Shown here: piece after piece, positions 1 to 5,135 of the stretch
Layout of the letters: every line of letters begins with the position of its first letter
How positions within the stretch are numbered: position 1 is the first letter of the stretch
DNA from: an uncultured Alistipes sp.
Lineage (GTDB): Bacteria > Bacteroidota > Bacteroidia > Bacteroidales > Rikenellaceae
Reading direction: 5' to 3'
Assembly: GCA_934754975.1 (NCBI GenBank)
Contig: CAKVKI010000127.1
Location: forward strand, 1-7,602
Length of the DNA stretch: 7,602 nt
Notes under the pieces: generated by a model
What the model was told of the DNA's origin: nothing
Databases searched by the model: none
What the model saw: only the letters and a program-made list of their open reading frames with translations
Program-made: the position numbers and the translations under genes

Positions 1-867
1 GCCATCTCCGACGCCGTGCGCCGTTCGCGCGCCGGGCTGACCGATCCCCGCAAGCCGATCGGTTCGTTCATCTTCCTCGGCACCACGGGCGTCGGCAAGA
101 CCGAGCTGGCCAAAGCGCTGGCCGAGTTCCTCTTCAACGACGAGACGATGATGACGCGTATCGACATGAGTGAGTACCAGGAGCGTCACAGCGTGTCGCG
201 TTTGGTGGGAGCGCCTCCGGGATACGTCGGTTACGACGAGGGCGGCCAGCTCACCGAAGCCGTGCGCCGCAAGCCCTATTCGGTCGTGCTGCTCGATGAG
301 ATCGAGAAGGCGCACCCCGACGTATTCAACATTCTCCTGCAGGTGCTGGACGACGGCCGTCTGACCGACAACAAGGGCCGCACGGTGGACTTCCGCAACA
401 CGATCATCATCATGACTTCGAACATGGGGTCGCATATCATCCAGGAGAATTTCGCGGCGGCGTTCAGCGGCGAGAAGCTTGCGCCCGAGGTGGTCGAGAA
501 AACCCGGATGGAGGTCATCGACCTTTTGAAACAGCAGCTGAAGCCCGAGTTCCTGAACCGTATCGACGAGATCGTGATGTTCGAGCCGCTGACGCGCAGG
601 GATATCGAGCGTATCGTGGACATCCAGCTGGGCGCCGTGCGCCGGATGCTGGCCGAAAACGGCATCAGCCTCGAATACAGCGATAAGGCGCGCGAATGGA
701 TCGCCGCCGCCGGATACGACCCGCTCTACGGCGCGCGTCCGGTCAAACGTACGATCCAGCGCTACATCGTCAACGAACTCTCGAAGCGGATTCTGGCCGG
801 CGACGTCAACCGCGAAAAGCCGATCAAGATCGGCGCCGACGACAAGGGCCTGACCTTCGCCAACTGA
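1..867 (+). CDS. clpB: ClpB-type AAA+ protein disaggregase, C-terminal part (5' end outside window)
   Basis: This is the last 288 residues of a ClpB/Hsp104-family chaperone, which uses ATP in the cytoplasm to thread proteins out of aggregates together with DnaK. The reading frame is open from base 1, so the gene begins outside the window. The visible part is the second AAA+ domain: Walker A GTTGVGKT at window residues 27-34, the pore-loop stretch [13 protein letters not shown], Walker [12 protein letters not shown], sensor 1 TSNMGS, an arginine-finger-like FLNRIDE, and sensor 2 YGARPVKR in the small C-terminal subdomain. I call ClpB rather than ClpA/ClpC because of the overall C-terminal pattern ([16 protein letters not shown]) and the absence of a ClpP-docking IGF/IGL-type loop. 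It is followed by its own terminator and converges with the - strand operon, so it appears functionally unrelated to it. No frameshift or missing key residue was seen. Confidence 0.96.
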   Translation, partial: AISDAVRRSRAGLTDPRKPIGSFIFLGTTGVGKTELAKALAEFLFNDETMMTRIDMSEYQERHSVSRLVGAPPGYVGYDEGGQLTEAVRRKPYSVVLLDEIEKAHPDVFNILLQVLDDGRLTDNKGRTVDFRNTIIIMTSNMGSHIIQENFAAAFSGEKLAPEVVEKTRMEVIDLLKQQLKPEFLNRIDEIVMFEPLTRRDIERIVDIQLGAVRRMLAENGISLEYSDKAREWIAAAGYDPLYGARPVKRTIQRYIVNELSKRILAGDVNREKPIKIGADDKGLTFAN

Positions 868-897
868 AAAATCATCGGGATTGTGGCGTAATGCCGC

Positions 898-927
898 AGA
901 GGTGGGTACTGCCCACCTCTTTTTTTT
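898..927 (+). terminator. Rho-independent terminator of clpB
   Basis: A 9-bp perfect stem (AGAGGTGGG paired with CCCACCTCT) closes on a 5-nt loop and runs into eight T residues, 31 bases after the clpB stop. It is a textbook intrinsic terminator for the + strand. On the - strand the same stem lacks a following T-run, so it is not a canonical terminator for the convergent operon, whose last stop codon (926-928) overlaps the T-tract. Confidence 0.92.
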
Positions 928-1126
928 AGTTTATACCGGATTGTTTCCTGCTTCGTCCGAAGAGGTTTTCGCAGCCCCAGCACAGCGTCATCGGGACCGA
1001 GAGCAGCAGATAAAGCAGGGTGAAGAACACGATCCCCGCAAGTGAGATCGTCCATTTGATTGCGTGGTCGATGCACTTGCAGGCGGTCTGTTTCAGCCGT
1101 TCTGCCATATCCCCTGCCTTTGTCAT
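926..1126 (-). CDS. Small single-span membrane protein (66 aa), unknown function, coupled to the thioredoxin-like lipoprotein
   Basis: I do not recognise the family. The start chosen is the ATG whose bases overlap the TGA stop of the preceding lipoprotein gene (ATGA), a classic translational-coupling junction; a longer in-frame start at 1159 would overlap the upstream gene by 37 bases. The 66-aa product has a basic N-terminal stretch, a CxC motif (C16, C18), one strongly hydrophobic segment at about residues 25-48, then C-W-G-C (C49, C52) right at the membrane edge and a basic tail RSRK. No cleavable signal is apparent, so it should sit in the inner membrane, but both flanks are basic and topology is unclear. 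The four cysteines, next to a CxxC lipoprotein, suggest redox or metal chemistry, which is inference only. It is the last gene of the operon; its stop lies inside the T-run of the convergent clpB terminator. Confidence 0.66.
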   Translation of the reverse strand: MTKAGDMAERLKQTACKCIDHAIKWTISLAGIVFFTLLYLLLSVPMTLCWGCENLFGRSRKQSGIN

Positions 1127-2259
1127 TGCGTTTGGCTTTTGCGTTTTTCGACCAGCCACCGCTCGATCTGTTCGACGGGAGCGTCTTTGAGAATCACGCG
1201 CTTGTCTTTGTCGAGCAGATAGAGCGTGGGCATCGCTTTGAGGTCGTACGACTGCTGTGCCGCGATTTTTTGTCCCGCGTCATAGGCGTTTATCATTCCG
1301 GGCGGATATTCGGCGTTTCGCCAATGAACAATGTCCCCTTCGGTATAAAGCGCCAGCACCGCCAGTTCGCGGCCTGCCGGTCCGTTTGCCGAACTGCCTG
1401 CCGAACTGCCTGCCGATTCGCCTGTTGAGTTGTCCTCCGATCCGCCCACAGAACTGCCTGCCGAGTCGCCCCTCGATCCGCCAGCCGATTTGTCTGCTGA
1501 ACTGTCCGACGGGCCGCCTGCCGGCCCGCCCGCCGCCGTTTTGCCCTGCCCTGCCTGCTTGCGGAGCTGTCCCCCGATCACGGGGGAGATATCCATGTAT
1601 TCTTTTACACGGTTGCAGTCCCCGCAGTCGGGATTGTTGAAAAAAAGGATCGTGTAGTCGGCTTTGATCTGCGACATACGGCTCCGCCGCCCCGATTTGA
1701 GGGTGTAGGTGAAGTCTGCTGCGATATCTCCGGGACGGTTCCTGAGCGCCAGCTCCAGTTGATAGCGGGGCCGGAGTCTGGAGAGCGAATCCAGATGCGG
1801 CGACGCTGCGAGATACTGCAGTACGGGAATGTAAAATTCTTCGTCGCGCAGGGGTGAATTCGGATCGTAAAGGTATTTCTCGGACAGCTCGGCGAAGTGG
1901 GCCAGCATCGCGCTGTCGGCTGCGCTTGCCTCCATCATCCGCGTGAGGGCGCTGCCTGCCGCGGGGTAGGATACGTTCGCGAGCAGGTCGATGAAATCGG
2001 CGAATGCCTGTTCCGTGATTTCGGGTTTGGATATCAGCGTGGTGTCCGTAAAGTCGAAATTGTCCCAGTAGTGTGCCGTGAGGTAGTCGATCCTGTCTTC
2101 GGGCGAGGTCAGGTTTTGCGGTATGCGGGGCAGGGTGAAACCCTGCCGGACAGAGTCGGTCGCGGCGGCGGCTCCGCCGGGCTGCCGGGGACAGCCCCAC
2201 AGCCCGGATACGCAGCAGAGCAGCAGTACGCGCGCGAAGATCCCTGTCGTGTTTTTCAT
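1123..2259 (-). CDS. DUF5106-type thioredoxin-like lipoprotein with a Gly/Ser/Ala repeat insert
   Basis: The 378-aa product starts with a lipoprotein signal: a hydrophobic core at 9-22 and a Leu-Trp-Gly-Cys lipobox with the lipid Cys at 23. Residues about 35-175 match the DUF5106 region that precedes thioredoxin folds in many Bacteroidetes envelope proteins (the HYWDNFDF and KYLYDPNSPLRDEE stretches are typical). A thioredoxin-like domain follows: strand TILFFNNP, active-site C-G-D-C at 212-215, a cis-Pro loop AMPT at 342-345 and the strand YLLDKDKRV. Residues about 241-297 are a low-complexity insert between the active-site helix and the next strand. It probably acts as a thiol-disulfide oxidoreductase or reductase in the periplasm or at the outer membrane; the direction of its chemistry cannot be read. 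The start at 2259 is preferred because it opens directly on the signal peptide and forms an ATGA overlap with the small gene upstream; the in-frame ATG at 2361 would add 34 residues before the signal. Its stop overlaps the next gene's ATG. Confidence 0.9.
   Translation of the reverse strand: MKNTTGIFARVLLLCCVSGLWGCPRQPGGAAAATDSVRQGFTLPRIPQNLTSPEDRIDYLTAHYWDNFDFTDTTLISKPEITEQAFADFIDLLANVSYPAAGSALTRMMEASAADSAMLAHFAELSEKYLYDPNSPLRDEEFYIPVLQYLAASPHLDSLSRLRPRYQLELALRNRPGDIAADFTYTLKSGRRSRMSQIKADYTILFFNNPDCGDCNRVKEYMDISPVIGGQLRKQAGQGKTAAGGPAGGPSDSSADKSAGGSRGDSAGSSVGGSEDNSTGESAGSSAGSSANGPAGRELAVLALYTEGDIVHWRNAEYPPGMINAYDAGQKIAAQQSYDLKAMPTLYLLDKDKRVILKDAPVEQIERWLVEKRKSQTQ
1369..1539 (-). repeat. 12-bp-periodic low-complexity repeat encoding a Gly/Ser/Ala-rich linker
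   Basis: About 170 bp inside the thioredoxin-like lipoprotein gene are built from degenerate 12-bp units, best preserved as TCGGCAGGCAGT (Ser-Ala-Gly-Ser) in adjacent copies near 1385-1410 and drifting through Gly-Gly-Ser-x and Gly-Pro-Ala-Gly versions elsewhere. Because the unit is a multiple of three, copy-number change keeps the frame. The encoded segment (residues about 241-297) is almost only Gly, Ser, Ala, Pro, Asp, Glu and Asn, so it should be a flexible, disordered loop. Confidence 0.85.
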
Positions 2260-2411
2260 TTGCGTATATAATCCTTTCGCGGACTGGTCAGCCGCCGTCT
2301 GCGCTGTGCCTTGTAGCAGTGGTATATTACGGTCAGGGCCGCCGCCGCTGCAAACAGGCATATGAGCAGCAGAATGAAGTGAACCGGAATATGGAGTGTG
2401 TTTTCTGTCAT
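2256..2411 (-). CDS. Small single-span membrane protein (51 aa), unknown function
   Basis: A short reading frame fills the gap between the 271-aa protein gene and the lipoprotein gene. It starts with ATG 10 bases after the upstream TAA and ends with TGA overlapping the next ATG (ATGA). The product begins MTENTLHIPVHF, has one hydrophobic segment at about residues 10-30 that includes a run of five alanines, and ends in a strongly basic tail (R37-R40, then K46, R50, K51). By the positive-inside rule the tail should be cytoplasmic with the N-terminus outside. I do not recognise a family. Evidence for a real gene is the exact fit between neighbours, the coupling overlap and a coherent membrane-protein composition; no strong Shine-Dalgarno is seen, which is usual in Bacteroidetes. 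It could alternatively be a chance frame that only feeds ribosomes to the lipoprotein start. Confidence 0.6.
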   Translation of the reverse strand: MTENTLHIPVHFILLLICLFAAAAALTVIYHCYKAQRRRRLTSPRKDYIRK

Positions 2412-2421
2412 CGTCGTGTTT

Positions 2422-3237
2422 TTAGTAGTCGCTCACGCACCTGAGTTTGTATTTTTTGGCTGCTCCTATGGTATTTGTTTTATTTGTCGGATACGCTTTC
2501 GGATTTGTTTTCGAGAAATCGACGACCCATGCCCGATCGCCCCGCGTCGTACTGCCCGGGTTCGCTTCCTCCGTGGAACTCCAGTAAATCTTGTCGTTCA
2601 TTCCCACGAATTTGGTCGGTTCCCCTGGGTAGCTGTTGTCTTGCGGAATATAGCCCGGGTCTTGGTCTTCCCCGTAGATTGCGTTGATGCCGTCCTGCAA
2701 TACCATCATGATCATCAGCTCCCGCTGCGTGGGCATGCGCCATTTTCGGTTGTTGTATTTACCATCTTTGTTCGCCGAGTGGCCGCCGAACCAGTAGCAA
2801 CCCGTTCCTGTACTCGTATCGTAGAATTGCTCGTTTAAAGCTTTTGACTTCTCCGTTTCCTCACTCACTGCGTAGTTCCACTGTCCGTAAACGGCACCGG
2901 GACCCCACATCTCTCTACCGTTCATCGGTACATCGAAAGGCGATATGATAAAACGTGCCGAGACCTTGCTGTTGATATTGCGGTTTCGTCCGTTGCCCTT
3001 GTTGACCTGATGGCGGGTGGTTCTGCCGTATTCATCCACGATTACGGTTCCCAGCGGCCATTGCGCTGTTTCGGGCATCCCGTCGGCATAGAAAACGGCG
3101 AAGTCGTGCATGAGGCCGTCCTTGTCCGGCAGTCTCTCTTTTTTGATGTACTGCGCCTTGACCCCGGCGGCGGGGCAAAGTATTGCTGGCAGCAGAAGCA
3201 GGACCAGCGAATAGTAGTAATAGTGCCTGACATTCAT
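2422..3237 (-). CDS. Secreted protein with a C-terminal lectin-like (Lcl_C/DUF1566- or Fib_succ_major-like) domain
   Basis: The 271-aa product has an N-terminal signal peptide (hydrophobic core after a tetra-Tyr stretch; probable signal peptidase I cleavage after VKA near residue 28). The Cys at 21 sits in a poor lipobox, so I do not call it a lipoprotein. The rest lacks the fimbrillin-type region of its upstream neighbours. The C-terminal module has K-W-R-M-P-T at 165-170, Y-W-S-S-T-E at 218-223, A-W-V-V-D-F at 236-241 and R-C-V at 266-268, the landmarks of Lcl_C/DUF1566-like domains, which adopt a C-type-lectin-type fold. C147 upstream of WRMP and C267 are the only cysteines outside the signal and may form a disulfide. 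It follows the preceding gene by 71 bp with no terminator visible, so probably shares its transcript. A role as a soluble or surface-associated binding protein is inferred. Confidence 0.88.
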   Translation of the reverse strand: MNVRHYYYYSLVLLLLPAILCPAAGVKAQYIKKERLPDKDGLMHDFAVFYADGMPETAQWPLGTVIVDEYGRTTRHQVNKGNGRNRNINSKVSARFIISPFDVPMNGREMWGPGAVYGQWNYAVSEETEKSKALNEQFYDTSTGTGCYWFGGHSANKDGKYNNRKWRMPTQRELMIMMVLQDGINAIYGEDQDPGYIPQDNSYPGEPTKFVGMNDKIYWSSTEEANPGSTTRGDRAWVVDFSKTNPKAYPTNKTNTIGAAKKYKLRCVSDY

Positions 3238-3308
3238 TTTATTTCGGGTTTTTCAGGGCTTTTCAGCTCGTTTGTTTTTGTGTTTGTAAAAAAATGCATT
3301 TCAGTCTG

Positions 3309-5120
3309 TTAGCGGCTTATTTTCGGCTCAAACACACCGGGGGGGGGGATTCTGCATCCCCGGACGGAGGCTTTCGTGTATGTTGCTGCGGAAGTGCCGC
3401 CGGTTGCTGTCGCTTTCGATGCTATTTCTCCGTTGCTGCCCATTGTGTAAACGGCCACGGGCGAACCCGATGTGTTTTTGTTATCTACGCTCGACGACCA
3501 ATATAAAGGCTGCATCGAAGAGACCTGCGATCCGCCGGCTACATAGATTGCGGCCAGTTGGTTGATTGCGGGCAGGAACCACATGTTCGCCGTCATATCC
3601 CCGGGTGCGGCGGGCGCCTCTTGCAAACCGTTTAACTGCCGTAAACACATATAGGCTGCGGTAATCTTATCCCAGGGACTTATCTTTTTGCACAGGTTGT
3701 AGGTATTTGAAAAACCGTCCATTTTGTCCGTTATGGTCGTTATCATGGAGTCGCTGCCCGCTATTATACTCGAAAGAAACGGCATCTGGATGCCGCAGCC
3801 GGTGAAGTCTTCCCCGCTGTCGCTGGGATAACGCACATATTCGACGTCCGTCGGCCACACTTCGAGTTCATCGGGGAAGCCCCAGCATTCGGATCCGTCT
3901 GCGGAGTTGGTAAATTTTCTGAATTTCCCGGCGAATTTCCCTGCGATGAATTTCACCACGCTCGAATCGTCCGGACTGTCGCTGGCCAGCGTGATCCGGT
4001 AGTTGATCGCGTTGTTGGGACGAATGCTGTAATCGTCGGTAAAGTTGGCGCCGAGGGGAATCATGTAGACCACGGTCTGGGTTACCGAACCGTTCACGAT
4101 CTTTTTGCCCAGCAGCTGCAGGGCTGTGGCGGAGGCTGGGGCGTTCAGGTAGCGGGTTGAGACCACCGTGCCGGGAACGCTGTTCTGCAGATTGACGGGC
4201 AGGAAAAGGCTCGTTGTCATCATGGGCGTTCCGGCTTCTGACGGGGATTCGACCCCTGCGCCCAGCACTTTGCTGTAATAGGGGTCGTTTGTCTGGGCTT
4301 CGGGGAAAGGAGGCAAGTATGCCTGCGGGGTGTAAAAGGATGCGGGAGGAATGGCGTGCAGCATGATGTCCCAATGGGAATATGCCGTCAGCATGGCCGG
4401 ACTCAGGAGAAACTCGAAATTCACCTTGGCCAGGTTGCGCAGGAGTTCTACGCCGATCTGCGATCCCGTGTCGACGGTCGTGACGGTCATGCCCGAGAAG
4501 ACCGGAACGACGGTGCCGTTGCGGGTCACGCGCGGGAACGTCGGATCGTTTTCCGGGGTGTGGGCTGTCCTTTCCAGCAGCAGGGAGCCGTAAGTGGTCC
4601 CTTTGGTGGCTTCTGTTTTTTCCACCAGTTTTTCGTACAGCGCAGGGTCGGCGTTGCCTAAAATGACGATCCTGTTTTTTGCCGTGCCGGAATGTAAAAA
4701 TTGCATCTGTGTGAAATCGTACTTCGCCAGATTGCCCTCCGCTTGGGAGTAAGTGACTTTTTTGATCAGCTCCGCTGCTTCCTGAGTGCCGTTGAACTGC
4801 AGGATGTCGAGCCGGAATACCTTCTGGTCGTCGGGAATTACGAAGACCTCTCCGCCGCCCGCCCGTGTCCCGGGAGCCGGTTCGATGGCGGAAATCTCCA
4901 CATCGGCCAGTCCGGAGCGGGTTCCGGACTCCGCCGCCCGTACGTTCCGGGAAATCCGGGCCGTCGGGGCCGCATAATTGGTCATCTGCAGTTCCAGCTT
5001 TATCGGAACCGGCTCTCCGGGAGAGGAGCCTGACGCGCGGTCCGGTTCACTCGTCGGATCGTTCGAGCAGCTCCACGCCAGACAGGCGGCGCAAAACAAG
5101 TATATCGGTTTCTTCTTCAT
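3309..5120 (-). CDS. Fimbrial-type lipoprotein, putative pilus accessory/tip subunit with divergent lectin-like C-terminus
   Basis: The 603-aa product opens with a short lipoprotein signal (MKKKPIYLF, lipobox Leu-Ala-Trp-Ser-Cys, lipid Cys at 18). The next ~370 residues resemble Bacteroidales fimbrial accessory proteins of the FimD/DUF4906 kind: a strand with VFRLDILQFNG, then NRIVILGNADPAL, LLRNLAKVNFEF, and a closing DYSIRPNNAINYRITL motif. The C-terminal ~190 residues form a divergent lectin-like module: cysteines at 477 and 492, W-F-L-P at 514-517, Y-W-S-S-S at 540-544 and V-R-G-C-R at 586-590, where relatives have R-C-V. After that come Ile-Pro-Pro-Pro and a nine-residue tail, encoded across a run of ten C. 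The start lies 15 bp after the upstream stop, so the two genes are almost certainly co-transcribed. A role as pilus tip or adhesin is inferred from domain order; no anchor or major subunit gene is visible in the window. Confidence 0.87.
   Translation of the reverse strand: MKKKPIYLFCAACLAWSCSNDPTSEPDRASGSSPGEPVPIKLELQMTNYAAPTARISRNVRAAESGTRSGLADVEISAIEPAPGTRAGGGEVFVIPDDQKVFRLDILQFNGTQEAAELIKKVTYSQAEGNLAKYDFTQMQFLHSGTAKNRIVILGNADPALYEKLVEKTEATKGTTYGSLLLERTAHTPENDPTFPRVTRNGTVVPVFSGMTVTTVDTGSQIGVELLRNLAKVNFEFLLSPAMLTAYSHWDIMLHAIPPASFYTPQAYLPPFPEAQTNDPYYSKVLGAGVESPSEAGTPMMTTSLFLPVNLQNSVPGTVVSTRYLNAPASATALQLLGKKIVNGSVTQTVVYMIPLGANFTDDYSIRPNNAINYRITLASDSPDDSSVVKFIAGKFAGKFRKFTNSADGSECWGFPDELEVWPTDVEYVRYPSDSGEDFTGCGIQMPFLSSIIAGSDSMITTITDKMDGFSNTYNLCKKISPWDKITAAYMCLRQLNGLQEAPAAPGDMTANMWFLPAINQLAAIYVAGGSQVSSMQPLYWSSSVDNKNTSGSPVAVYTMGSNGEIASKATATGGTSAATYTKASVRGCRIPPPGVFEPKISR
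3339..3348 (-). repeat. C10 homopolymer (G10 on + strand) inside the 3' end of the fimbrial-type gene
   Basis: Ten consecutive C residues on the coding strand encode the last base of Ile591 and Pro592-594. The tract sits just past the conserved end of the lectin-like module. Homopolymers of this length slip readily during replication. By hand translation, 9 C would end the protein in VCLSRK (600 aa), 10 C gives GVFEPKISR (603 aa, as seen), and 11 C gives RCV then stop (597 aa). Confidence 0.9.
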
Positions 5121-5135
5121 ACCGGGTCTCTTCGC

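Noticed and set aside
1127..1159. Longer start for the 66-aa membrane protein (ATG at 1159)
   Set aside because: It would overlap the lipoprotein gene by 37 bases, whereas the ATG at 1126 gives an exact ATGA junction.
1280..2200. A - strand frame of 306 codons within the thioredoxin-like gene
   Set aside because: Arg-rich out-of-frame shadow; the competing frame carries the lipobox, CGDC and cis-Pro motif.
2260..2361. Longer start for the thioredoxin-like lipoprotein (ATG at 2361, 34 extra residues)
   Set aside because: The extension would precede a clear lipoprotein signal peptide, and the same bases better encode the 51-aa membrane protein in another frame.
3234..3299. A 21-codon frame between the 5120-3309 and 3237-2422 genes whose TGA overlaps the next ATG
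   Set aside because: The product is hydrophilic (Lys, Glu, Pro, Thr) with no signal or motif, and a frame this short in A-rich spacer is likely by chance; kept only as a possible coupling leader.
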